Part shown: positions 8,141 through 16,474 of the stretch, piece by piece
Numbering within the stretch: position 1 is the first letter of the stretch
Layout: every line of letters starts with the position of its first letter
Origin: Cohnella hashimotonis
GTDB taxonomy: Bacteria > Bacillota > Bacilli > Paenibacillales > Paenibacillaceae
Reading direction: 5' to 3'
NCBI RefSeq assembly: GCF_030014955.1
Contig: NZ_JAGRPV010000001.1
Coordinates: 1,054,001 to 1,118,000 of the forward strand
Length of the DNA: 64,000 nucleotides
Notes under the pieces: generated by a model
Database searches by the model: none
Told to the model about the DNA's origin: nothing
What the model saw: only the letters and a program-made list of their open reading frames with translations
Program-made: the position numbers and the translations under genes

Positions 8141-8447
8141 TTGGACTAGGAGACAGATTGTGTCGCGCGAGGATATTACGCTGTCTTGCAGAAAGCGGCT
8201 AAAAAGGCTTTTACATACCCAATGAAGTCCCAAATTAAACTGGTAAATAATTGAATGCGGAGCAGCCATGCGCTGTGAGCGGCAAAGGCTTTCCTTCTTT
8301 TTTCCTATACATCCATGGAACTGTTTTCCTACAGGTAAGGCATGTCCTGAGCATTCCGCATGATGGGAGTAAATTTCCGCGCCTCTTATAATGAATTGGA
8401 GGGAAAATCGACATGTTTCCCCAAAATTCAACATGGGAGGCGTTGGC
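8141..8447. other. intergenic region between the RiPP unit and the SH3/NlpC gene
   Basis: About 300 bases between divergent genes. On the plus strand a TATAAT at 8387-8392 lies 55 bases before the ATG of the NlpC/P60 gene, with no convincing -35 box. The remaining sequence shows no coding potential with a ribosome site, and I see no riboswitch consensus that I can name. Confidence 0.4.
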
Positions 8448-9812
8448 ATGAGCAACAAGGTTTGGGCGGCAAGGTTGATGCTCGCGACGATGCTGACGGC
8501 GTTCGTGCCGGAGATGGCTTCGGCGGCTTCGGTACAAGCGGGCGCGGTGGAGGTCGTATCAACGGTCAGCCTACGGGAGTCGCCAAGCACGAGCGGCAAT
8601 TTGGTTAAGTACTTGAAGGCGGGGGAGTCGGTGACGCTGCTGCAGGTGGTTAACGATTATTGGCTGCAAGTGCGGGATGCCGACGGTAAGACCGGGTACG
8701 TATCGTCGAACGAGAAGTACGTTAAAACCTTAAGCGCGCCTGCCGCTCCGGCACGAACGGCGACCATTAAGGCAGCCGTGACTTTTCGAACGCAGCCTTC
8801 CACGGCGGGACACAAGATTCGCATGCTGAGGGCAGGAGAAACAGTGACCGTAACCGGAGAGCCGAACAGCTATTGGTTCGCGGTCCGGGATGCGGGAGGC
8901 GTTGTCGGTTACGTCAGCTCATCCAATGATTACATAAGCTTGAACGGCGCTGCACCGGCGCCAACGCCATCGCCGACGCCAACTCCGAAGCCGACACCGA
9001 CACCGACCCCGAAGTCGACACCGACGCCGACGCCCACACCAACTCCGAAGCCGACACCGACACCGACGCCCACACCAACTCCGAAGCCGACGGCTACGCC
9101 CACGCCCGAGCCGACGAAAGCACCGGCACAAACGGCAACGATTCTGGCAGCGGTCAACTTTCGAACCCAGCCGTCAACTTCGGGGGATAAAATCCGCTTC
9201 CTGAAAGCCGGCGAAATCGTGGTCGTGACCGGCCAGCCTAACAGCTACTGGTACGCGGTTCAGGATGCGGCGGGCGTATCCGGATACGTGAGCGCTTCCG
9301 ACGCGTATATCAGCCTGAACGGCGTGACGGCTACACCGACGCCAACAGCTACGCCGACTCCTTCCGATTCGGAGAAGGTCGAAGCGGTGATCGCAGCCGG
9401 GATGAAGTACCTTGGCACGCCATACGAGTACGGCTCCGACCGGGGCAACACCGACACGTTCGATTGCTCGGACTTCGTCCGGCAGGCGTTCAAGGACGGG
9501 CTGGGGCTCGTGCTGCCGGCGGACTCGCGTACGCAGGCCGCTTACGTGAAGAACAACGCGAACGGCGTGACGACCGACTGGCACCAGCTGAAACGCGGGG
9601 ATATCATGTTTTTTATGAGCTATAAAGGCTCCAAAGCTTCGCTCTACGAGGACAAGCAGCCGTTCGGCGAGACGGTCACCCATACGGGCATTTATCTCGG
9701 CGACGGCCAGGTGCTGCAGACGTACTCCATCGCATCGGGCGGCGTGCGCATCGACAGCATCGAAGGCAAGCACTGGGAATACCGCTTCCTGTTCGGCGGC
9801 AGCGCGCTATAG
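8448..9812 (+). CDS. secreted SH3b-NlpC/P60 cell-wall endopeptidase
   Basis: Predicted peptidoglycan hydrolase of 454 residues, exported by an N-terminal signal peptide ending near ASA/AS (residue 26). Three bacterial SH3 domains follow (about 32-95, 104-168 and 238-300; each has the pattern FRTQPSTxGxKIRxLxAGE or a variant). Between SH3 domains 2 and 3 lies a long Thr-Pro/Lys-Pro linker that spans the wall. The C-terminal NlpC/P60 domain has the catalytic Cys340 (TFDCSDFVRQAF) and His412 (VTHTGIYLGDG). The frame is open further upstream, but the ATG at 8448 has a GGGAGG site and starts the signal peptide. The substrate is expected to be the peptide stem of peptidoglycan. Confidence 0.92.
   Translation: MSNKVWAARLMLATMLTAFVPEMASAASVQAGAVEVVSTVSLRESPSTSGNLVKYLKAGESVTLLQVVNDYWLQVRDADGKTGYVSSNEKYVKTLSAPAAPARTATIKAAVTFRTQPSTAGHKIRMLRAGETVTVTGEPNSYWFAVRDAGGVVGYVSSSNDYISLNGAAPAPTPSPTPTPKPTPTPTPKSTPTPTPTPTPKPTPTPTPTPTPKPTATPTPEPTKAPAQTATILAAVNFRTQPSTSGDKIRFLKAGEIVVVTGQPNSYWYAVQDAAGVSGYVSASDAYISLNGVTATPTPTATPTPSDSEKVEAVIAAGMKYLGTPYEYGSDRGNTDTFDCSDFVRQAFKDGLGLVLPADSRTQAAYVKNNANGVTTDWHQLKRGDIMFFMSYKGSKASLYEDKQPFGETVTHTGIYLGDGQVLQTYSIASGGVRIDSIEGKHWEYRFLFGGSAL
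8955..9120 (+). repeat. Thr-Pro/Lys-Pro codon repeat encoding the wall linker
   Basis: Low-complexity CCGACACCGACG-type tandem codons inside the NlpC/P60 gene. They encode the TPTPTPKP linker between the second and third SH3 domains and are likely length-variable among strains. Confidence 0.85.
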
Positions 9813-9820
9813 TGTTCAAT

Positions 9821-9860
9821 AAAAAACGGCCTAACGTCCAGTAGACGTCAGGCCGTTTTT
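9821..9860. terminator. bidirectional rho-independent terminator
   Basis: AAAAACGGCCTAACGTC pairs with GACGTCAGGCCGTTTTT around a short CAGTA loop, with a run of A on one side and T on the other. It lies between the convergent NlpC/P60 and glycosyltransferase genes and can end both transcripts. Confidence 0.9.
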
Positions 9861-9876
9861 CATGCATTTCAAATGG

Positions 9877-11016
9877 TCATTCCGCCGCGGGCGCGACGTC
9901 CTCCAGCAGCAAGGACAGCACCGCTTCCGAGCACTTGGCGGGGTTGTACTCCGCGTTGCGCAGCGCAAGGAGGTTGCCTCTGTGCTGGTCGGAAGCGTAA
10001 GGCTCCTGAATCAGGCGAAACCAGCGGTCGATCGTATCCGTTGCCGTCAGCGGTTCGCCGAAGCCGTGGGTCACGAAGTATTCCAGGTTTTCTTCCTCCT
10101 GGCCCGGGATCGGTTCGTAGAACAGCATCGGGATGCCCTTGGCCATCCCTTCGGTGCAGGTCATGCCGCCCGGCTTCGTGACGAGCAGGTCCGAGACGTC
10201 CATCAGCTTGGACACTTCCTTTGTGAAGCCGAGCACCTTGATGTTCGGGTGCTGGAAGCGCGGCTCCGCCATCAGCTTTTCCCTGGCTTTGTCGTTGCTG
10301 CCCATGCATATGATGAGCTGCACTTTATCGGCGAACGAGGTCATATACTCGACCATCTGCTCTTCGGCCATCAGCCCCCAGCCGCCGCCCATGACCAGCA
10401 CCGTCGGCATATCCGACAGCTTGAACTGGGACAGAATCTCGGCGCGGTCGTGCGGATGCCAGAAGTTCGGGTGCACCGGAATGCCGGTGACCACCACCTG
10501 CGACGGCGCCACGCCCTGCGAGATCAGCCGGCTGCGCACGGTCGGAGAGCTGACAAGGTAGGCGGTCACCTCGGGATTGGTCCAGGTGGCATGCGCGTCA
10601 TAGTCTGTAATCAATGTATAGAGCGGCACGTCGAGACCGAGTCGCTTGAGCCGGCTGACGACCGCGTTTGGAAATGGATGCGTGCATACGATCATATCGG
10701 GCTTCAGTTGCCGTACGACATCCGAAACATGATTGTAGAACAGTCGATGCAATGCGAAGCGGGTCAGTCTGTTAAGCGATTTGTGATAGTGGCCGCGATA
10801 CAGCTTGCCGACCAGCTTGGGCTGCTTGCTGACGGTCTTGCGGTAGGCGGACAGGATGAGCGGTCCGATGACGGGGTTCAGGAACGTCCCCAGCTCGATG
10901 ACCCTCGTCTGCACGCGGGGCGACAATTGTCTGAGCCCTACGGATAGAGCGTAAGCCGCCTGCGTATGTCCGGTGCCGAAGCCTTCGGAGAGCAGTAGAA
11001 TTCGTTTTTTGCGCAT
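9877..11016 (-). CDS. diacylglycerol glucosyltransferase-like GT28 protein
   Basis: Glycosyltransferase of 379 residues resembling monogalactosyl/processive diacylglycerol glycosyltransferases (UgtP/MGDG synthase, MurG-like fold). The N-terminus LLLSEGFGTGHTQAAYAL is the family's acceptor/lipid-side loop, THPFPNAVVSRL and ITDYDAHATW lie in the N-terminal domain. The C-terminal donor site reads VMGGGWGLM and TKPGGMTCTEGMAKGIPMLFYEPIPGQEEENLEYF, which would bind a UDP-sugar. It should act on the cytoplasmic membrane surface to make glycolipid or lipoteichoic acid anchor. It is monocistronic, convergent with the NlpC/P60 gene. Which sugar and product are made cannot be told. Confidence 0.85.
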   Translation of the reverse strand: MRKKRILLLSEGFGTGHTQAAYALSVGLRQLSPRVQTRVIELGTFLNPVIGPLILSAYRKTVSKQPKLVGKLYRGHYHKSLNRLTRFALHRLFYNHVSDVVRQLKPDMIVCTHPFPNAVVSRLKRLGLDVPLYTLITDYDAHATWTNPEVTAYLVSSPTVRSRLISQGVAPSQVVVTGIPVHPNFWHPHDRAEILSQFKLSDMPTVLVMGGGWGLMAEEQMVEYMTSFADKVQLIICMGSNDKAREKLMAEPRFQHPNIKVLGFTKEVSKLMDVSDLLVTKPGGMTCTEGMAKGIPMLFYEPIPGQEEENLEYFVTHGFGEPLTATDTIDRWFRLIQEPYASDQHRGNLLALRNAEYNPAKCSEAVLSLLLEDVAPAAE

Positions 11017-11197
11017 CGGAAGAGATCCCCCACTTTACCTACTACCATATTACGCGAAATGGAAGCTCCCGTACAAGTCCGTCGGATAACGTTTACAGCA
11101 ATTACGTCTATCAGACAAAAATAGACATCGCCTGCCATGCATTTCGGAGGCTTCTCCTGTACAATGGTGGCAATAAGATTACGGGAGGCTGCGCGAG

Positions 11198-11581
11198 ATG
11201 CTTGACGTCGGACAAATCGTGAAGGCGGAACACAAGACGGGACAATATATAGGAAAGGTTGCGAGCGTAGACGAGCGCAGGGTGCTGGTGGAGATCATGG
11301 CGGTGCTGCGGCATCCGCAGCAGGGTGACCTGCACAGCGCCTACGACCCGGACGCGGCGTTGTTTCATGAGCGGAGGGCATCGGCTGAGCGGGAAAAGGT
11401 GTGGATCATGCTGCGGGACGCCGTCCCTTACGCCGGCGAGGTGCCGCCTTACCGGGAATCGCTCGCTGCCGCATGGGAGGCCGAGATTCGCAGGATCGAC
11501 CGTATGCGGCGCTGGTCGGAGCAGTGTCTTCAGTGCCTGGATACGCTCGGAACGGATTATGGCTTGAAGGACAAATCATAA
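11198..11581 (+). CDS. kapB: kinase-associated protein B (KapB) family
   Basis: A 127-residue protein matching the KapB family of Bacilli. Conserved pieces are GQIVKAEHKTGQYIGKV, EIMAVLRHPQQGDLH, ALFHERRASAEREKVWI and the C-terminal QCLDTLGTDYGL. In Bacillus subtilis KapB influences the sporulation phosphorelay through the sensor kinase KinB; here that role is inferred from family only. Unlike a lipoprotein, it has no signal peptide. The ATG has a GGGAGG site 9 bases upstream. It stands alone, divergent from the lipid glycosyltransferase gene. Confidence 0.85.
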   Translation: MLDVGQIVKAEHKTGQYIGKVASVDERRVLVEIMAVLRHPQQGDLHSAYDPDAALFHERRASAEREKVWIMLRDAVPYAGEVPPYRESLAAAWEAEIRRIDRMRRWSEQCLQCLDTLGTDYGLKDKS

Positions 11582-11652
11582 TTGAACAGGGAAGCTGCAA
11601 TGCGGGATTGAATCTTAGCGACTGATGTGATAATGTATTCTACAGAACGAAA

Positions 11653-11675
11653 TGACTGAATCGGTAATTTAGTCA
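11653..11675. promoter_or_regulatory. candidate TetR operator upstream of the TetR gene
   Basis: A near-palindrome TGACTGAAT-CGGTA-ATTTAGTCA (one mismatch between arms) lies 34 bases before the TetR start codon. A related half-site, TGACCAAAT, recurs upstream of the yhgE-like gene, suggesting autoregulation plus control of the neighbour. Confidence 0.5.
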
Positions 11676-11708
11676 GTTGTTTATTAAAAGTAAAGGGGGG
11701 AGCGCGCA

Positions 11709-12305
11709 ATGGAGACGATGATCGACCGCAAACCTACGGATCGGCGCAAGCAAGTGCTTGAGGCGGCTTCGCGTTCGTTTGCCGCATTCGGCTACAAGGC
11801 GACGACGATGGACCAGGTCGCGAAGGCAGCCGGGGTGGGCAAGGGGACGATCTATACCTTTTTCGCCAACAAAGAAGAGCTGTTCGAGCAGATCGTGAAG
11901 GATCTGATCGCCGAGCTGAAGGCGGTAGCCGAACGGACGCTCGATCCCGCGCTCCCCTTTTCGGATAATCTGCTTGGCATCCTCCAGCAGGTGCTGGCCT
12001 ATCGCGACAGGCATGGATTGGTCGTCAAGCTCTCTCAAGAGGTCAAGGAATTCGGCACGCCAATGGCGAAGGGCGGCCTGGAGGCCGTGGAGCGCTCGAT
12101 CGTCGACTATATCGCCGGCCATGTGAGCGATGCAATCGCCAAAGGCGAGGTAAGGCGTTCGGATCCGGCACTCACGGCGTACATGATGCTGAAGATGTAT
12201 CTGGCCCTGACCGCAGAGGGCGACCATCTGCACGAGCCGCTGGATGCGGAGCAGGTGCTTGCCCATTTTCGTTTTTACTGCCTGGAAGGCTTGGCGGTCG
12301 TTTGA
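11709..12305 (+). CDS. TetR/AcrR family transcriptional regulator
   Basis: A 198-residue one-component repressor. The N-terminal DNA-binding domain is typical (RRKQVLEAASRSFAAFGYKATTMDQVAKAAGVGKGTIYTFFANKEELF, written here with its HTH core in the middle at about residues 30-50). The C-terminal half is a ligand-binding helical domain with no recognised ligand. A strong AGGGGGGAG site precedes the ATG. In Bacilli a TetR gene commonly sits before a YhgE/Pip membrane-protein gene, exactly as here, and related palindromes lie in front of both genes. Confidence 0.93.
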   Translation: METMIDRKPTDRRKQVLEAASRSFAAFGYKATTMDQVAKAAGVGKGTIYTFFANKEELFEQIVKDLIAELKAVAERTLDPALPFSDNLLGILQQVLAYRDRHGLVVKLSQEVKEFGTPMAKGGLEAVERSIVDYIAGHVSDAIAKGEVRRSDPALTAYMMLKMYLALTAEGDHLHEPLDAEQVLAHFRFYCLEGLAVV

Positions 12306-12328
12306 TCGCTTCTTTTTTTGTTTAACAG

Positions 12329-12357
12329 TGACCAAATGAGAAAAACAGTCATTTTGT
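12329..12357. promoter_or_regulatory. candidate TetR operator upstream of the yhgE-like gene
   Basis: TGACCAAATGA (from 12329) faces TCATTTTG (12349-12356) as an imperfect inverted repeat. The half-site resembles the one before the TetR gene (TGACTGAAT). It is 36 bases before the GTG start of the membrane-protein gene. Confidence 0.45.
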
Positions 12358-12392
12358 AAATAGTATGATCATTAGATCGGGAGAGATGCTGC

Positions 12393-14498
12393 GTGGGAAA
12401 ATTTAAAGCGGCTGGCGGCGTCGTCGCCGGCGAATTCAAGAGGCTGACGGGCAGCAAGATGGCCATGATCTCGATTTTGGGCCTTGCGTTGATCCCGCTC
12501 ATGTACAGCGGCATGCTGATCGGCGCGTTCTGGGACCCCTACGGCAAGCTGGATCGTATGCCGGTTGCCGTCGTTAACGAGGACAAGGGCGCATCGCTTA
12601 ACGGGCAAAAGCTGGCTGCGGGCAGCGACCTGGTCGAAGAGCTGAAGAAAAACGCGGAGTTCAAATGGGTGTTTACGGATGAAAAGGACGCGATGGACGG
12701 ACTCGCCGATCATCGCTACTCGCTGGCGTTCGTCGTGCCGGAGGACTTCTCGGCGAAAACCGCGACGCTGCAAGATGATGCCCCGCAGCAGGCGAACGTT
12801 CAATATTACGTCGACGACGGTTGGAACTACCTGACGAGCCGGATCGGCGAATCGGCGGCGGAAAAGCTCAAGGCCGACGTCGGCCGCGAGGTGACGAAGG
12901 CTTATGCCAAGGCGACGCTCGAGTCGGTAGGCCAAGCGGCGAGCGGCTTCGGCGACGCGGCCGACGGCGCGCAGAAGCTCGCGGACGGCGCCAAGGACGC
13001 GGCGGGCGGCGCGAAGACGCTGCACGATAATCTGGCGAAGCTGGCCGACGGCTCAATCAAGCTGCAGCAAGGGGTCGGCAAGCTGTCCGGCGGCGCGGCG
13101 AGCCTGAAGAGCGGCGCGGGTACGCTGGCGGGCGGCGCGGCTGAATTGGACGGCGGCCTCAAGCAGCTGGCATCGGCGCAAGGCAAGCTGGCTACGGGTG
13201 CCGCGCAGGCGGATTCGGCCGCCGGCAAGCTGGCTGCGGGCGCGGGCGGACTCGCCGCAAGCGCCGACAAGCTGGCGGCCGGAGCAGGCCAGGTGGAGCA
13301 GGGCGCAGCCCAGGTCGCCGACGGCGCGGGTCAGCTCGCCGAAGGGCTGAAGCAGTACGCGGCGGCGCATCCCGACGACGAGATGCTGCAGCAGCTTGTC
13401 GCCGCCTCGCAGCGCGTGGCGGACGGCGCGACGAAGACGCAGCAGGGGGCGGCGACAGCCGCGGCGGGCGCCGAGCGGTTGTCGGCCGGTCAGCGGCAGC
13501 TGGCCGACGGGGCGAATCAGCTGCATGCGGGCACGGCCTCGCTTAGCAAGGGGCTCGGGCAGTTCGGCGCGAGGCTCGGCGAAGCCGAATCCGGCGCGGC
13601 GCGCCTGACCGATGGCGCCCGCAAGTTGTCCGCGGGCGCGGGCACGCTCGCGAACGGTATCGAGAGCGCCGGTTCGGGCGTCGGCACGGTGAAGAGCGGT
13701 GCGACGCAGCTGGCCGACGGTTCGGCGTCGCTCGAGGACGGGCTGCACAAGCTCGAGTCGGGCTCGAGCGAGCTGGGCGCCAAGCTGCAGGATGCGTCCG
13801 CCGAAGCTGGCAGCGTAAAGAGCGGAGACGATCAGGCGGCGATGTTCGCCGATCCGATCGCCGTCTCCGAGCACAAGCTGACGGATGTGCCGAACTATGG
13901 CACGGGCATGGCGCCGTACTTCCTGGCGCTGGGGCTCTACGTGGGCGTGCTCATGTCCACCGTCATTTTGCCGCTGCGCGACGCTGCGGGCAAGGTAAAG
14001 AACGGCTGGACCTGGTATGCGTCCAAGCTGCTGCTGTTCGCGCCGGTCGTGCTGCTGCAGGTAGCGCTGGCGGATACGGTGCTGATTTACGGCATCGGGC
14101 TGAAGGTGCCCGATGTCGCCGCCTTCTACGGCATCAGCGCAGTCATCGCCTTGACTTATATGACGATCGTGCAATTTCTCGTCACGCTGGCGGATACGGT
14201 GGGGCGCTTCGTCGCCGTCGTCCTGCTCACTTTGCAGCTGGCTGCCAGCGAGGGCACGTATCCGAAGGAGCTGTTGCCGCAATGGCTGCAGGCGATCGGC
14301 GAATGGATGCCGATGACGCATGCGATCGAGGCGCTGCGTCTCGCGCTCTCAGGCCGATCGGCGTCGCTGATCGGCGAGCAGCTGCTCGATCTGGCTGCTT
14401 TCGCGGCGGTATTCGTTGCGCTGACGCTCGGTTTGTTCGCGCTTCGCAGCCGCAAGATCCGGCCGGCGCAGGCCCAGCCTGGCACGCTGCAGGCCTAG
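12393..14498 (+). CDS. YhgE/Pip-type membrane protein with long Ala/Gly repeat stalk
   Basis: A 701-residue membrane protein of the YhgE/Pip (phage infection protein-like) family. It has an N-terminal membrane segment (MAMISILGLALIPLMYSGMLIG area, residues 24-48) and an extracellular domain. Residues about 180-465 form a stalk of 7-residue-like repeats of the type LADGA, LSAGA, LAAGA, suggesting an elongated coiled structure. An ABC-2-like C-terminal domain has five or six membrane segments ending before residue 690. Start is GTG at 12393 with GGGAGAG upstream. Family members include phage receptors and type VII-secretion-linked proteins; true function here is unknown. It follows a TetR gene that probably represses it. 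Confidence 0.88.
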   Translation: MGKFKAAGGVVAGEFKRLTGSKMAMISILGLALIPLMYSGMLIGAFWDPYGKLDRMPVAVVNEDKGASLNGQKLAAGSDLVEELKKNAEFKWVFTDEKDAMDGLADHRYSLAFVVPEDFSAKTATLQDDAPQQANVQYYVDDGWNYLTSRIGESAAEKLKADVGREVTKAYAKATLESVGQAASGFGDAADGAQKLADGAKDAAGGAKTLHDNLAKLADGSIKLQQGVGKLSGGAASLKSGAGTLAGGAAELDGGLKQLASAQGKLATGAAQADSAAGKLAAGAGGLAASADKLAAGAGQVEQGAAQVADGAGQLAEGLKQYAAAHPDDEMLQQLVAASQRVADGATKTQQGAATAAAGAERLSAGQRQLADGANQLHAGTASLSKGLGQFGARLGEAESGAARLTDGARKLSAGAGTLANGIESAGSGVGTVKSGATQLADGSASLEDGLHKLESGSSELGAKLQDASAEAGSVKSGDDQAAMFADPIAVSEHKLTDVPNYGTGMAPYFLALGLYVGVLMSTVILPLRDAAGKVKNGWTWYASKLLLFAPVVLLQVALADTVLIYGIGLKVPDVAAFYGISAVIALTYMTIVQFLVTLADTVGRFVAVVLLTLQLAASEGTYPKELLPQWLQAIGEWMPMTHAIEALRLALSGRSASLIGEQLLDLAAFAAVFVALTLGLFALRSRKIRPAQAQPGTLQA

Positions 14499-14713
14499 TG
14501 CCAGAGTTTGTCGGACGTTATGCAGGTCGAAAAACCTGCATATGTGCATGTATTTTCCATCGTCGAGCGACATTAAACAAAATGCCTGCATATATACATG
14601 TAAAATCGATGTAAAAGCCGAAATAGGGGCTGATGAAGGAGAAGTAACTGCTTTTCTGCATCTATTTTGTTTATAAGAGCCGATGTCGGTGAAAAGGATG
14701 TATATTCGGCTAG
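14499..14713. repeat. non-coding stretch with degenerate CTGCAT repeat units
   Basis: No gene is seen. Related units begin at about 14535 (CCTGCATATGTGCATGTA), 14585 (CCTGCATATATACATGTA) and 14656 (CTGCATCTATTTTG), spaced about 50-70 bases; a further piece, TTTGCAGGTATTTT, lies just beyond the IS element at about 16112. The first unit also forms the inverted repeat TGCAGG/CCTGCA (14521-14540) that could end the yhgE-like transcript. The IS inserted into this repeat-bearing intergenic island. Confidence 0.45.
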
Positions 14714-14782
14714 GCCCCCTAAAACTGGAGTCATACCCTACAATGATTCCAATTTCATAGCGCAGCTCGTTATTTCAAGCGA

Positions 14783-15658
14783 TTACACCGATCTGTAAAA
14801 GGCTGAAGCATCGTCCAATGTCTTAACCCACGCTGCGAACGCTGTTGGAGCCATGTTTTTTAGGCTGCCGTGCATCTTACGGTTGTTATAAAAATCCATG
14901 AATTGGTCGAGCGCTTCATAAGCTTCCTCCAGCGTCATGAATGTACGATTGCTAAACAAACAACGCTCAAGGATGCTGTGGAAAGACTCGATGTAGGCAT
15001 TCATATTCGGTGTCCGCGGCGGAATCCGTTCATGGACCATCTCCCAGCACTCGCACATGTCTTGAAACAGCTTGCTGACGAACTGGGGGCCGTTGTCCGT
15101 GCGGATGATAGGCAGTGCTTCACCCGGCTGAAGGCGCTGCTGCAGCGCGATCCCCAGGGTCTGCACCGCGTGCTTGGCCTCGCAAACAGGGCCGCGGTAT
15201 TGCCCTACGACGACGCGGTCGAACACGTCGATGATGCTGAGTACGAAAAAGAAACGCTCCTGACCCAAGGCATAGCCATATTTGATATCCATTTGCCAAA
15301 GTTGATTCGATGCGGTGATGGTGTGATTTCTCGGCAATCGCCGAGGATGCGTCTGTAGGCGTTGCCGCTTTTTTTGAAGAATGCCGAGTGCCTTGCACAT
15401 GCGATAAGCCTTTTTCTTGTTCAGCTTCACCCCGTACTGCTTGCGAATACAGCGCGCTAACAGCTTATAGCCATAGACGTGCTCTTCGCCCTCCAGCAGT
15501 AGCAACAGCCATTCCTGGATTTGCTCGTCGCAGACTTTCTCGCCCGATTCGTTGTAGGCGTATCCGGGCACAGGGCGTCCCCTGCGGACCGGCTCGACGC
15601 GTTCTGCGTCAGGCTGAGCGGCACGCTTACGCCGCTCATAATAGGTGGACTCATTCAA
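14783..15658 (-). CDS. IS3-family transposase OrfB (DDE integrase core)
   Basis: Catalytic transposase part, 291 residues from a nominal TTG start, though it is probably made as an OrfAB fusion by frameshifting. It has an HTH_21-type N-terminal region and an rve integrase core. The acidic triad is visible: LWQMDIKYGY, IIRTDNGPQFVSKLF and NAYIESFHSILE. Reading upstream in the same frame is open through to the poly-A slippery stretch in orfA, which supports the fusion. Confidence 0.9.
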   Translation of the reverse strand: MNESTYYERRKRAAQPDAERVEPVRRGRPVPGYAYNESGEKVCDEQIQEWLLLLLEGEEHVYGYKLLARCIRKQYGVKLNKKKAYRMCKALGILQKKRQRLQTHPRRLPRNHTITASNQLWQMDIKYGYALGQERFFFVLSIIDVFDRVVVGQYRGPVCEAKHAVQTLGIALQQRLQPGEALPIIRTDNGPQFVSKLFQDMCECWEMVHERIPPRTPNMNAYIESFHSILERCLFSNRTFMTLEEAYEALDQFMDFYNNRKMHGSLKNMAPTAFAAWVKTLDDASAFYRSV

Positions 15659-15714
15659 CTCGAGAATGCGCAGAACCCGTGCTACAGGCTCCCCCCGTTT
15701 AATAAATGGTTCTG

Positions 15715-16044
15715 CTACTTCGAATTTTTCGGATAAACGGGGGTTGTTTTTTTTAGCAGTTCACGCAGAATTTCAATTTCGAGTTCTTTTTCACCAAGCG
15801 CTTTAACCGCTCTGTCATACCGCTGCTCGACTTCCTGCAACCGCTGGATTTCTTGCAAATGCTCGTCTGCCGAGGGAATGTCCTCCGGTGGAATAAAGTC
15901 ACGATGCTCGCGTATCCACAAACGAATGGTTTCGGGGTGAATGTCGTACATGCGAGCAAGCACCCCCACCTTAACCCCAGCCAATGCTTCCTTAACAATT
16001 CTAAGCCGTGTTTCTTCCTTTAACCTTTTTCCCATCCCGCTCAT
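15715..16044 (-). CDS. IS3-family transposase OrfA (HTH protein)
   Basis: A 109-residue DNA-binding subunit. The N-terminal helix-turn-helix (EETRLRIVKEALAG, VGVLARMYDIHPETIRLW) is followed by a leucine-zipper-like helix (about residues 65-98, EIQRLQEVEQRYDRAV and LGEKELEIEILRELL), as expected for OrfA proteins. It ends 40 bases after an A8C slippery stretch from which ribosomes can shift into orfB. Confidence 0.9.
   Translation of the reverse strand: MSGMGKRLKEETRLRIVKEALAGVKVGVLARMYDIHPETIRLWIREHRDFIPPEDIPSADEHLQEIQRLQEVEQRYDRAVKALGEKELEIEILRELLKKTTPVYPKNSK
15746..15754 (-). promoter_or_regulatory. programmed -1 frameshift site in the transposase gene
   Basis: On the minus strand the codons CTA-AAA-AAA-ACA contain eight consecutive A followed by C. 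A -1 slip here continues as AAC-AAC-CCC and runs without a stop into the OrfB frame. This is the standard way IS150-like elements make the OrfAB transposase. Position and frame were checked by hand. Confidence 0.75.
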
Positions 16045-16175
16045 CTCCCTTATCCCTAGTTTAAATCATTGTAGGGGGGGACTCCAATTCGATTAGGGGG
16101 CCTAGGAGTATTTGCAGGTATTTTAACGTAAAAGCAACGCGGGCGGCGAATGAGCGAGTCGACGAAGAAATGCAC

Positions 16176-16474
16176 AAAGCGGGCGACGGATGCACAAAGC
16201 GGGTAACGAATGCACACCGCGTGCCACGAAAGCACAATGCAGGCGGAGAAGGAACGCAAAGCGGGCCACGAATGCACAATGCCGGCTGCGAAGGATCAAT
16301 GCGGGCAACGAATACACAACGCGGGTCACGAAAACACAACGCCGGCGGCGAAGGATCAATGCGGGCAACGGATGCACAATGCGGGCAACGGATGCACAAA
16401 GCGGGCAACGGATGCACAAAGCGGACCACGAAAGCACAACGCCGGCGGCGAATGCGCAATTCGGCGGCGAATGC
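16176..16474. repeat. tandem array of a degenerate 20-bp unit (about 15 copies)
   Basis: Consensus AAWGCGGGCAACGRATGCAC. Units are exactly 20 bases except one of 22 and a truncated last one of 17; copies 10-12 are nearly identical, the outer ones diverged. The period is not a multiple of three, no ribosome site precedes it and several frames on both strands stay open only because the unit lacks stops, so it is not coding. There are no spacers, so it is not CRISPR. It lies 75 bases from the IS end. Function unknown. Confidence 0.85.

Larger units (their letters stand above)
14714..16101 (-). mobile_element. IS3-family insertion sequence (IS150-like), apparently intact
   Basis: A 1.39-kb element with two transposase frames on the minus strand and matched ends. 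Both ends read GGCCCCCTAA inward, followed by TGGAGTC and CCTACAATGATT, with a 4-base indel and a few mismatches between the ends. The outer flanks are CTAG on both sides (14710-14713 and 16102-16105), which could be a 4-bp target duplication; because CTAG is palindromic it could also belong to the terminal repeats. The DDE residues and the frameshift window are intact, so it may be active. Confidence 0.88.

Noticed and set aside
8141..8447. c-di-AMP (ydaO-type) riboswitch before the NlpC/P60 gene
   Set aside because: Such riboswitches are frequent before wall hydrolase genes, but I could not find the conserved core elements here.
16176..16474. CRISPR array
   Set aside because: Units follow each other directly without unique spacers and no cas genes are present.
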